5,663 nucleotides of DNA from Clostridia bacterium (lineage in GTDB: Bacteria; Bacillota; Clostridia; Christensenellales; Borkfalkiaceae). Below the pieces are notes generated by a model. It searched no databases, was not told the origin of the DNA, and saw only the letters and a program-made list of their open reading frames with translations. The stretch covers positions 1-5,663 of the forward strand of contig JAJPXK010000152.1 in the NCBI GenBank assembly GCA_021205485.1. Reading direction: 5' to 3'. A program made the translations under genes and the position numbers. Shown here piece by piece: positions 1-5,655 of this stretch; within the stretch, counting starts at the first letter, position 1; every line of letters starts with the position of its first letter.

Positions 1-1
1 G

Positions 2-700
2 AATATAGCCAAGCCCGCCTCGCATTGCCCGAATTGCAACTATAAGCTTAAGTGGTACGACAACATACCCGTATTGTCTTATATAATTTTAAAGGGCAAA
101 TGCCGCAACTGCAGAAAGCATATAACTTTCAGATACACGTTGGTAGAGCTTTTAAACTGCCTGTTGTGGATCGCCTGCGTACCCGCGTTCTATAATTACG
201 GTGTCTGGAACGTCGCCATAGCCTGCGTGGCAATATCGGCCCTGATTGTGGTTTTCTTTTCGGATAACGAAACTCTTACCATACCCGACAGCATGGTAAT
301 TACTATAGGCTTATGCGGGATAGCGCTTCTCGTGCTTGAAATTTTCGGCTTAGGCTTAGGCATAGGCTGGTGGCAGAGGCTTGCAGGCTGCGCGATAGGG
401 TTCGGCTTTTTCGCCTTGTTTTACTTCGGCTGTCTGCTTATCCTTAAAAAAGAGGGGTTAGGCTTCGGCGACGTAAAGCTCGCCGGCGTATGCGGCCTTT
501 TGCTCGGCTGGAAGTCTGTAATCCTTTGCATATTGTTAGGCTCGGTTATCGCGGCCTTTTCAATACTTATACAACGCAGAATACATTACGAAAAGGGCAA
601 GCAATATCCTTACGCCCCTTACATATGTTTAGCGGCGGTATTTTGCCTGTTTTTCGGCGAAACGATAATAGATTTATACTTAGGTTTGCTTGGTGTATAA
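2..700 (+). CDS. pilD: Prepilin peptidase (type IV leader peptidase, A24 family), 5' partial
   Basis: This inner-membrane aspartyl protease cleaves the leader of type IV prepilins; family members often also N-methylate the new N-terminus. The reading frame is open from base 2, so the true start is left of the window. A TTG at 74 in the same frame is only an internal leucine codon, because the conserved zinc-binding region starts before it. In the visible 232 residues, CPNC (9-12) and CRNC (34-37) form the four-cysteine site, with the family signature WYDNIPVLSY between them. The two expected catalytic aspartates are D88, in SDNETLTIPD, and D157, in the GFGD motif followed by VKL. Several hydrophobic segments fit the multi-pass membrane fold. 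Compared with the family, roughly 25-40 N-terminal residues are missing, including the first membrane segment. The stop is 2 bases before the pilC start, so translation is probably coupled. The family call is very secure. The pilus subtype is not. Confidence 0.94.
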   Translation, partial: NIAKPASHCPNCNYKLKWYDNIPVLSYIILKGKCRNCRKHITFRYTLVELLNCLLWIACVPAFYNYGVWNVAIACVAISALIVVFFSDNETLTIPDSMVITIGLCGIALLVLEIFGLGLGIGWWQRLAGCAIGFGFFALFYFGCLLILKKEGLGFGDVKLAGVCGLLLGWKSVILCILLGSVIAAFSILIQRRIHYEKGKQYPYAPYICLAAVFCLFFGETIIDLYLGLLGV

Positions 701-702
701 AA

Positions 703-1908
703 GTGAAAAAATACAAATACAAAGCGGTAAATCTGTACGGTAAAAAATTTAACGGAATTTTCCTTGCGGAAAACGAGAAAGATTTACGCGAACAGCTTGC
801 CAAACAAAATTTATACCTTGTATCGTCGAGGGTGGCTTCGGATAAATCGCCTAACGCCTTTTTCAGCGCTACGGGCAAAGTTACGGTAGACGAACTTTCC
901 ACCTTTTGCAGGCAGTTTGCGATAATGCTCAACTCAGGTACGTCTATTGTAGACACGCTGGAAATTTTGCGTTCGCAGGCGTTTTCGGGGTTTTTCAAAA
1001 AGACGCTGGATATGGTCTATGAGGACGTAAAGGCGGGCCTTTTATTGAGCGAGGCTTTGAACAAGCATAAAAAAATCTTCCCTGACTTTTTCAGAAGCAT
1101 GGTAAGGGTAGGCGAAATTTCAGGCGCGTTGGATAACGTTATGGTTTCCGTCGCCGATTACTTTGAATCTGACAGCAAAATGAGGGCGGCCATCAAGTCG
1201 GCCATGATTTACCCTATAATACTGATTATCATGGCGATAGGCATCATAGTGCTGTTGGTTGTGTTTGTTATTCCTACGTTTATCGATGCGTTTGAGTCTA
1301 TAGACGTTGAAATGCCTCAGCTTACCCTCACATTATACGCCATAAGCCAGTGGCTTACGGCAAACTGGATGATGCTTGTGCTCATTCTTGTCGTTCTGAT
1401 AGTGCTGTGGATGCTGTTTTTAAGGAGTACAAAGGGTCGTTACCTATGGGATAAATTCAAATTCCATATGCCTCTGGTAGGCGGATTTATTAAAAATACA
1501 ATATCGTCCCGTTTTTGCAGGTCTTTTTCGCTGCTTGTTTCAAGCGGTATGGATATAGTAGACGCTATGGACGAAGTTTCCGTAGTGTTAGGCAACGCGT
1601 ACGTCGCCGAGCAATTTAAAAAGGCCACAGAGGACGTAAGGCAGGGCATGACACTTACCATGGCGCTCGACAGTTACAAACTTTTCCCGACGATGCTTGT
1701 GCAGATGATTTCCATAGGCGAACGCACGGGCGAGCTTGAAAACGTTCTCGGCAAATCCACGTCATTTTTTGAAGCTCAGGCAGAGAGGTCTATATCGTCG
1801 GTTACAAGCGTTATACAGCCTGTAATTCTGCTTATTATCGGCGGAGCGGTAGGCCTGCTGTTCTACGCCGTATACTCGCCTATGCTGCAGATTATGAATA
1901 CGTTGTAA
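703..1908 (+). CDS. pilC: Type IV pilus / type II secretion inner membrane platform protein (PilC/GspF family)
   Basis: This polytopic platform protein sits at the base of the pilus machine and transmits work from the PilB ATPase to pilin assembly. The frame is open upstream to 490 inside the peptidase gene, but GTG at 703 is the best start. It lies 2 bases after the peptidase stop, and from it the product is 401 aa, the usual family length, beginning MKKYKYKAVN as these proteins do. No clear Shine-Dalgarno precedes it, which suggests coupling to the peptidase. Two T2SSF repeats are visible: residues about 68-193, opening with FCRQFAIMLNSGTSIVDTL and containing VRVGEISGALDNV, and about 271-393, opening with FCRSFSLLVSSGMDIVDAM and containing ISIGERTGELENV. 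Predicted membrane segments are at about 171-193, 221-240 and 371-392. The gene ends 10 bases before pilB. GspF of a secretion or competence pseudopilus cannot be excluded. Confidence 0.95.
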   Translation: MKKYKYKAVNLYGKKFNGIFLAENEKDLREQLAKQNLYLVSSRVASDKSPNAFFSATGKVTVDELSTFCRQFAIMLNSGTSIVDTLEILRSQAFSGFFKKTLDMVYEDVKAGLLLSEALNKHKKIFPDFFRSMVRVGEISGALDNVMVSVADYFESDSKMRAAIKSAMIYPIILIIMAIGIIVLLVVFVIPTFIDAFESIDVEMPQLTLTLYAISQWLTANWMMLVLILVVLIVLWMLFLRSTKGRYLWDKFKFHMPLVGGFIKNTISSRFCRSFSLLVSSGMDIVDAMDEVSVVLGNAYVAEQFKKATEDVRQGMTLTMALDSYKLFPTMLVQMISIGERTGELENVLGKSTSFFEAQAERSISSVTSVIQPVILLIIGGAVGLLFYAVYSPMLQIMNTL

Positions 1909-1911
1909 AGG
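1907..1911 (+). promoter_or_regulatory. Ribosome binding site of pilB overlapping the pilC stop codon
   Basis: AAAGG lies 7 bases before the ATG at 1919 and overlaps the last two bases of the pilC TAA stop (1906-1908). A ribosome finishing pilC therefore ends on the next gene's binding site, which supports coupled translation of platform and motor. The match to AGGAGG is only moderate. Confidence 0.55.
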
Positions 1912-1918
1912 TATATAA

Positions 1919-3610
1919 ATGGATCTTAATTACGAAATACTGCAATTCTATGCGTATAAAAAGATAATAAAACGCAAACAGATCAAGGAAATTTATGCCG
2001 ACTGCACGCGTCTCAATATGGCTATAGAAAACTATATGATAGCCAAAGGGTATTGCACGCAGATTACAGCGCTTGCAGCTTTAGGCGAATTTTTCTGTAT
2101 GCCTTACTGTGAAATGGGCATGTTAGAGGTTGATAAAAGCCTTTTAGAGAACACTACATACACATTTTTGCGTAAGCATAAGATAGTGCCCGTCTCTAAA
2201 GACAAAAACGGCCTTATGTTGTTTGCCGTCGCCCGCCCCCTGGATATGAGTTCTATGTCTATGGTAAACCAGATTTACCGCGGGCCTGTAGATTTTATTC
2301 TTGTTCCGTCAGTGCAGATAGATATTTTTATTGATTCTATAGTGGCGGTGGAATCTACCGCGAACGCGCTGCAGGATCTGCAGGAAAAGAAAGACAAAGA
2401 GCTTATAAATTCCTCGCAGAAAAACGAACTTAACCAGATAGAAAAAAACGACGACGTTATAAACAACCCGTCGGTAAGGCTTGTAGACTCTATAATAAGG
2501 GAAGCCATTCCATTCAGAGCCAGCGATATCCACATAGAACCGTTTGAAAAGGCCGTAAAAGTGCGTTACCGTATAGACGGCGATCTGCAGATGCGGGCGG
2601 AGTTCCCTATAGAAAGTTACCCCGCAATCTGCGCCAGGCTCAAAATTTTGTCGGGCATCTCCATAGCTGAAAGAAGGGTGCCGCAGGACGGCCGTATAAG
2701 CATGACTATAAACGGCACCGATTACGACTTCCGTGTGTCTACGCTCCCTACGGTTTACGGCGAAAAATTTGTTATACGTATTCTTGATAAAACGGCTTTC
2801 AGCTTTACAAGGAGCGACCTCGGCTTTACTGAAGACGAAAACGTCGTAATAGATAAAATACTCGCTCATTCTTACGGGATTGTGCTTCTTACGGGCCCTA
2901 CGGGCTGCGGCAAATCGACTACCCTTTATTCGTTCTTAAAAGAAATTAACCGCCCCGAAGTCAACGTTGTAACGGTAGAAGACCCCGTAGAGTATACAAT
3001 GCCGGGCATAAACCAGGTACAGGTTAACACAAAGGCAAATCTTACGTTCGCCAGCGCGCTGCGCAGCATTTTGCGTCAGGACCCCGATATTATAATGCTT
3101 GGCGAAGTCCGCGACGAAGAGACGGCGGAAATTGCTATAAGGGCGGCTATAACTGGCCACCTTGTATTCTCTACATTGCACACAAACGACGCTCCGGGGG
3201 CCATTACCCGTCTTGAAGATATGAACGTGACCGATTATCTTGTAGCCGACGCGGTGGTAGGCGTTATAGCTCAGAGGCTTGTTAAAAGGCTTTGCCCCGC
3301 CTGCAAAAAGAGGGGCAGGGCGAACGAAAGGGAGATGAAAATTTTAGGCATAGACGAGCCTGTATCCATCTTCCGCCCTCAGGGCTGCCAGTACTGCAAC
3401 AATACGGGATATAAAGGCCGAATCGCCGTACACGAGATTATGTATATGAACGATAAAATCAAATCTGCCGTAACAGCGGGCGTTCCCGCAGATAAAATAC
3501 GCGAACTTGCCGAAGAAAACGGCATGGTAAACCTTTGGGACAGTTGCAAAAAACTTGTTATAAAGGGCGTAACCGATATCACCGAACTTATGACTATATA
3601 TAACGACTGA
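1919..3610 (+). CDS. pilB: Type IV pilus extension ATPase (PilB/GspE family)
   Basis: This cytoplasmic hexameric ATPase powers pilin polymerisation through the PilC platform. The product is 563 aa, normal for PilB/GspE. Residues about 15-150 look like the MshEN/T2SSE N-terminal domain, followed by a charged linker (about 151-182). The ATPase region contains ASDIHIEPF (201-209), Walker A GPTGCGKST (326-334), the Asp box VTVEDPVEY (351-359), Walker B within LRQDPDIIMLGEVRDEET (385-402, glutamate 396) and the His box GHLVFSTLHTNDA (413-425). A zinc-type tetracysteine is formed by CPAC (459-462) and CQYC (490-493). This C-terminal metal site is typical of extension ATPases and absent from PilT retraction ATPases, so PilB/GspE is preferred. 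The ATG at 1919 has a suitably spaced AAAGG. It is the last gene of the operon, and a terminator follows 5 bases after its stop. No motif residue is missing, so it should be active. Confidence 0.96.
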   Translation: MDLNYEILQFYAYKKIIKRKQIKEIYADCTRLNMAIENYMIAKGYCTQITALAALGEFFCMPYCEMGMLEVDKSLLENTTYTFLRKHKIVPVSKDKNGLMLFAVARPLDMSSMSMVNQIYRGPVDFILVPSVQIDIFIDSIVAVESTANALQDLQEKKDKELINSSQKNELNQIEKNDDVINNPSVRLVDSIIREAIPFRASDIHIEPFEKAVKVRYRIDGDLQMRAEFPIESYPAICARLKILSGISIAERRVPQDGRISMTINGTDYDFRVSTLPTVYGEKFVIRILDKTAFSFTRSDLGFTEDENVVIDKILAHSYGIVLLTGPTGCGKSTTLYSFLKEINRPEVNVVTVEDPVEYTMPGINQVQVNTKANLTFASALRSILRQDPDIIMLGEVRDEETAEIAIRAAITGHLVFSTLHTNDAPGAITRLEDMNVTDYLVADAVVGVIAQRLVKRLCPACKKRGRANEREMKILGIDEPVSIFRPQGCQYCNNTGYKGRIAVHEIMYMNDKIKSAVTAGVPADKIRELAEENGMVNLWDSCKKLVIKGVTDITELMTIYND

Positions 3611-3615
3611 TTTTT

Positions 3616-3645
3616 AAGCTGTACTTTTTTAGTACAGCTTTTTGT
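3616..3645 (+). terminator. Intrinsic terminator of the pilus operon
   Basis: A perfect 10 bp inverted repeat, AAGCTGTACT (3616-3625) and AGTACAGCTT (3631-3640), encloses a TTTTT loop and runs into further T residues (TTTTT at 3639-3643). It starts 5 bases after the pilB stop codon. It separates the pilus operon from the MarR gene. Stability was judged by eye, not computed. Confidence 0.85.
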
Positions 3646-3672
3646 ATTGTGGTAAGTAAATGAATTATAAAT

Positions 3673-3702
3673 GAAAATTGTTCCAAACCTGTTTAAATTT
3701 TC
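3673..3702. repeat. Inverted repeat upstream of marR, possible operator
   Basis: GAAAATT (3673-3679) and AATTTTC (3696-3702) form perfect 7 bp arms with a 16-base spacer. The right arm lies where the -35 region of the marR promoter would be. MarR proteins often repress their own promoter through inverted repeats, so this may be an operator. The arms are AT-rich and the spacing is wide for a MarR dimer, so chance is a real alternative. Confidence 0.25.
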
Positions 3703-3715
3703 CTCTGCGATGGTA

Positions 3716-3724
3716 TGTTATAAT
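3716..3724 (+). promoter_or_regulatory. Extended -10 promoter for marR
   Basis: TGTTATAAT is a perfect extended -10 element: TG, one base, then consensus TATAAT at 3719-3724. It is 30 bases before the ATG at 3755, leaving a short leader with the ribosome binding site. No good -35 hexamer is found at 16-18 bases upstream, which is compatible with an extended -10 promoter or one needing an activator. It lies after the pilus terminator, so marR has its own transcription start. Confidence 0.6.
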
Positions 3725-3741
3725 AAAAAGCTGACGCTACC

Positions 3742-3747
3742 AGGAGG
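3742..3747 (+). promoter_or_regulatory. Strong ribosome binding site that sets the marR start
   Basis: AGGAGG lies 7 bases before the ATG at 3755. The same frame is open back to an ATG at 3671, but that start has no such site and lies upstream of the predicted promoter, so 3755 is chosen. Confidence 0.85.
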
Positions 3748-3754
3748 AATAGAT

Positions 3755-4162
3755 ATGGACAAACAGGAACTTATCATAAAATACTACGAAGTTTCGGGCA
3801 ATATAAAGCTCAGAAGATTGTCGGATATTTTAAACGATAATTTAAGAGGCACCTACGTAATTTTAAGGGCTATAAAAAATTCAGAGGGCGAGGTTGTCGC
3901 AGGCGACATAGCTAAAAAACTCGGCATAAGCACGGCGAGGGTTGCGGTAGCCCTGAATATGCTCGACCAGAAGGGCTACATAAAAAAGGCCCGTTGCGAA
4001 AGCGACGCAAGAAAGACCGATGTAAGCATTACCGAAAAGGGGTTGGAAATTCTTGAAGAGTGGCAGAAAAAAATCTGTGACGAAATAGGCGTAATGCTCG
4101 ATAAGCTTACCGAAGAGGAGGCAGAGCAGCTCCTTGATATTATGATTAAATTGACAAAATAA
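3755..4162 (+). CDS. MarR-family winged helix-turn-helix transcriptional regulator
   Basis: This is a small dimeric DNA-binding regulator, normally cytoplasmic and often responsive to a small ligand or oxidant. The product is 135 aa, a usual MarR length. Helix DIAKKLGIS (51-59) and recognition helix STARVAVALNMLDQKGYI (59-76) form the helix-turn-helix. The wing (about 77-92) carries the SDARKTDVSIT pattern, matching the D-x-R wing motif of the family, and is followed by TEKG. Helices at about 1-40 and 95-135 would form the dimer interface. The start is fixed by a perfect AGGAGG. It has its own promoter and terminator, so it is not part of the pilus operon, and its target is unknown. A link to pilus or integrase control rests on proximity alone. 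The single cysteine (C81, in the wing) is not at the position used by OhrR-type sensors. Confidence 0.88.
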   Translation: MDKQELIIKYYEVSGNIKLRRLSDILNDNLRGTYVILRAIKNSEGEVVAGDIAKKLGISTARVAVALNMLDQKGYIKKARCESDARKTDVSITEKGLEILEEWQKKICDEIGVMLDKLTEEEAEQLLDIMIKLTK

Positions 4163-4173
4163 AAAGTAGTTTT

Positions 4174-4203
4174 AAAGGCGGGCTGTCTGGCCTGCCTTTT
4201 AGT
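4174..4203 (+). terminator. Intrinsic terminator of marR, possibly bidirectional
   Basis: AAAGGCGGGC (4174-4183) pairs with GCCTGCCTTT (4190-4199) through 9 Watson-Crick pairs and one G-T pair around a 6-base loop, followed by T-rich sequence. It begins 11 bases after the marR stop. Read on the - strand, the stem also ends in TTT and reaches T-rich sequence, so it might also stop transcripts from the convergent integrase about 180 bases away. The T run is short and broken on both sides. Confidence 0.7.
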
Positions 4204-4355
4204 TTATAATTTTAACAAAGTAATTTAATCTTTGAACGCAAAAAAGATTGATTTTTGTTTGTATTTGATTTGAAGCGTATTTAAGCTAAAAACGGGCTGA
4301 AATCTGGCATTTTTTTGGCTTATTTTCTCTCGTGAAACATTAGAAAAAAATAATC

Positions 4356-4377
4356 AAGTTGGGAAAAAGTTGGGAAA
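4356..4377. repeat. Perfect 2 x 11 bp tandem repeat beside the integrase 3' end
   Basis: AAGTTGGGAAA occurs at 4356-4366 and again at 4367-4377 with no gap, ending 5 bases from the integrase stop codon. The 11-base period is close to one helical turn, so two proteins could bind the same face of the DNA. Repeats in this position near an integrase gene are often arm-type binding sites or lie close to an attachment core. That role is inferred. The preceding stretch (4204-4355) is AT-rich and shows no gene. Confidence 0.6.
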
Positions 4378-4382
4378 TTATA

Positions 4383-5624
4383 TTAAAGAGGGTAGTGAAA
4401 CTTTTTCATTTCCTTAATTTGCAGTTCTTTGTTGTGTTCCAGATGAGTATATACCGATGTGGTCATAGAGGTGTCCGCTGCATGGCCTGCCCACAGAGAA
4501 ACAATTTCTCGTCTTATTCCGCACTCCTGGCATCTTGTAATAAAAGTATGCCGTAATTCATGTGTGTGATGGAGTTTTATATATTTTTTTGCGTAAGCAG
4601 TGAGTTTATTAATGTTTACCTCTTTTATTGATTCTATGTCGATATACGAAAGCAGCGGTTGAAGCATAGGCGATACAGGAACGGAACGAGGCTTTATTTT
4701 GTAACCTTTACGTCCTTTAGCGGATATAAGATTAACGAAGCCGTCTTTAATTTCTACGCTTGCCAATTCAGAACGTCGCAAACCTGTATAAAGCATAAAT
4801 ACGTAAGCCTGGATATAGATATCGCCGTTGTTTTTTAATTTTTCAACGAGGTCTTTTTCTTCTTCATAAGTAAGCGGTATTCCTTCTTTGCTTTCGTGGT
4901 GAGGTACTTTAATTTTAAGCATAGGCGATTTTTCGATTATGTCATCTATAACAGCGTATTCATACATAGCCGCTAAGAGTATTTTGCATTGTTCCGCTGT
5001 TGGCGTTTTGTCTTCCGATACAAGATTATTTATAAATTCCTGTATTTCGAAAGGTTTTAATTCGAAAATACTTTTGTCGCCTATCGCCGAGCAGATAATG
5101 TTGTAATAGACCAAGTATTGATTATAAGAGTTTTCTTTGACAGTCGGCTTTTTGACGACTTCGAGCCACTTCTTCATATATTCCCTAACCGTTACAGGCT
5201 GAGCTGCAGGCTCAGCCTGTTGTGTTACCGCCGCAGGCGGTTGTGCGCCGTTCAGCTTTTCGACGAATCGTATTTTGGCGGTTGTAAGGCTTTTCGACGC
5301 AACGCTTATTTTGCGTCCGTCAATCTGGCAGCGTATTTCGTAAGATCCGTTCGGCTTTCTGCGTACGTGAGCGGTAATTTTGCCGGTGCGGAAACTCTTC
5401 CGGTATTCTTTAGGCATTTTAGCAATCTCCTTGTCAGTAAAAGTGCAATTTTGAGTACAAAAAGGCCCGTCAAAAACTGACGGGCTGTTTAAATCCATTA
5501 TAATTTTGTTCGCGCGTGCGATATGCATATCTTCCTGTTCTGATAAATCGATTTGTAAATAAATTTTTTGGAGTAGCAATATCGCTTGTTGCAGCAGTTC
5601 TTTTTCTTCTTTTGTGATAATCAT
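4383..5624 (-). CDS. Tyrosine recombinase / integrase of a putative integrated element
   Basis: This protein would catalyse site-specific strand exchange, inserting or excising a mobile element through a 3'-phosphotyrosine intermediate. The product is 413 aa from ATG at 5624, which has AAGGGG 10 bases upstream; a TTG at 5654 in frame lies inside a palindrome and is less likely. Residues 1-60 are helical and end with a CxxxC (C56, C60). FTDKEIAKMPKEYRKSFR (62-79) leads into a beta-rich arm-type DNA-binding domain (about 80-124). An Ala/Gln/Pro linker follows (about 126-144), then a SAM-like core-binding domain (about 145-235) and the catalytic domain (about 245-413). Catalytic residues are R283 in TGLRRSE, K303 in SAKGRKG, H355 and R358 in HELRH, H381 in AGH, and Y392 in VYTH, so the full set is intact. 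Odd features inside the gene are an intrinsic terminator, a second Shine-Dalgarno with ATG at codon 70, and two palindromes in the linker. It converges with marR. Confidence 0.93.
   Translation of the reverse strand: MIITKEEKELLQQAILLLQKIYLQIDLSEQEDMHIARANKIIMDLNSPSVFDGPFCTQNCTFTDKEIAKMPKEYRKSFRTGKITAHVRRKPNGSYEIRCQIDGRKISVASKSLTTAKIRFVEKLNGAQPPAAVTQQAEPAAQPVTVREYMKKWLEVVKKPTVKENSYNQYLVYYNIICSAIGDKSIFELKPFEIQEFINNLVSEDKTPTAEQCKILLAAMYEYAVIDDIIEKSPMLKIKVPHHESKEGIPLTYEEEKDLVEKLKNNGDIYIQAYVFMLYTGLRRSELASVEIKDGFVNLISAKGRKGYKIKPRSVPVSPMLQPLLSYIDIESIKEVNINKLTAYAKKYIKLHHTHELRHTFITRCQECGIRREIVSLWAGHAADTSMTTSVYTHLEHNKELQIKEMKKFHYPL
5194..5220. repeat. 11 bp perfect inverted repeat in the integrase linker
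   Basis: ACAGGCTGAGC (5194-5204) and GCTCAGCCTGT (5210-5220) are perfect reverse complements around TGCAG. The sequence encodes the low-complexity Gln/Ala/Pro linker between the arm-binding and core-binding domains of the integrase. The length of the arms makes chance unlikely. It may be a small palindromic element tolerated in frame or a structured mRNA segment. Confidence 0.75.
5227..5241. repeat. Second short palindrome next to the linker repeat
   Basis: ACCGCC (5227-5232) and GGCGGT (5236-5241) pair around a GCA loop, only 6 bases from the 11 bp palindrome. The stem is very G+C-rich compared with the rest of the integrase gene and also encodes linker residues (TAAA-type alanine-rich codons reading PPAAV). 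On its own it could be chance; the pairing with its neighbour is what makes it notable. Confidence 0.5.
5415..5432 (-). promoter_or_regulatory. Possible internal translation start in the integrase gene (codon 70)
   Basis: On the - strand AAGGAG (5432-5427) is followed after 9 bases by ATG (5417-5415), which is in frame as Met70 of the integrase. A product from here would be 344 aa, beginning MPKEYRKSF just before the arm-binding domain, and would keep the entire catalytic domain. The Shine-Dalgarno is better than that of the full-length start. It lies just downstream of the intragenic terminator. It could be a by-product of the codons for Lys-Glu, so use as a start is unproven. Confidence 0.35.
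5459..5485 (-). terminator. Intrinsic terminator inside the integrase coding sequence
   Basis: Read on the - strand, GCCCGTCA (5485-5478), loop GTTTT and TGACGGGC (5472-5465) form a perfect 8 bp G+C-rich stem, followed by one C and TTTTT (5463-5459). This is the standard form of a Rho-independent terminator in the gene's own direction, about 140 bases after the start codon, encoding roughly residues 47-56. It would give premature stops unless ribosomes closely follow the polymerase or an antiterminator acts. The + strand side lacks a proper T run. Termination strength was not computed. Confidence 0.7.
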
Positions 5625-5634
5625 TGTAAATTTT

Positions 5635-5640
5635 CCCCTT
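5635..5640 (-). promoter_or_regulatory. Ribosome binding site of the integrase gene
   Basis: AAGGGG on the - strand lies 10 bases before the ATG at 5624. It is an acceptable but not ideal match and spacing. Its first bases are part of the adjacent palindrome, so access may depend on that structure. No promoter can be assigned because only 39 bases upstream of the start are visible. Confidence 0.55.
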
Positions 5641-5655
5641 GCCAAATATGGCAAG
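5638..5655. repeat. 18 bp palindrome overlapping the integrase ribosome binding site
   Basis: CTTGCCA (5638-5644) and TGGCAAG (5649-5655) are perfect reverse complements around four A/T bases. It lies 14-31 bases before the integrase start codon. It may be an operator for a repressor or excisionase. As an mRNA hairpin it could partly hide the Shine-Dalgarno, because the AAG of AAGGGG is in the stem. It also contains the alternative TTG start at 5654. Confidence 0.7.

Noticed and set aside
74..76. TTG as the start of the prepilin peptidase
   Set aside because: The frame is open to the window edge, and the codons before it encode the conserved CPNC and WYDNIP region of the family, so the gene is truncated by the window and starts further left.
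490..702. N-terminal extension of the PilC frame overlapping the peptidase gene
   Set aside because: The extension has no family similarity, overlaps a strongly supported gene, and the GTG at 703 gives the standard family length and N-terminus.
567..998. Antisense reading frames under pilC and pilB
   Set aside because: They lie opposite strongly supported genes, show no recognisable domain and have low-complexity translations typical of shadow frames.
2369..2386. Short near-repeat CTGCAGGA in pilB
   Set aside because: It is explained by repeated Leu-Gln codons in the charged linker and has no further copies nearby.
3671..3754. Earlier ATG start for the MarR gene
   Set aside because: It precedes the predicted promoter and lacks a ribosome binding site, while the ATG at 3755 has a perfect AGGAGG.
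4282..4322. Imperfect long hairpin (TAAGC ... GCTTA with A and T runs) as an integrase terminator
   Set aside because: Only five outer pairs are firm, the inner pairs are A-T runs out of register and the loop is long, so it is not distinguishable from chance in AT-rich sequence.
4383..5624. Base composition shift as proof that the integrase is foreign
   Set aside because: Hand counts of single 60-base lines gave 18-34 G+C in the integrase and 21-32 in the pilus genes, so the ranges overlap. A real composition test was not possible.
5625..5654. TTG start adding 10 residues to the integrase
   Set aside because: The TTG lies within the palindrome, and the ATG at 5624 has the better-placed ribosome binding site.
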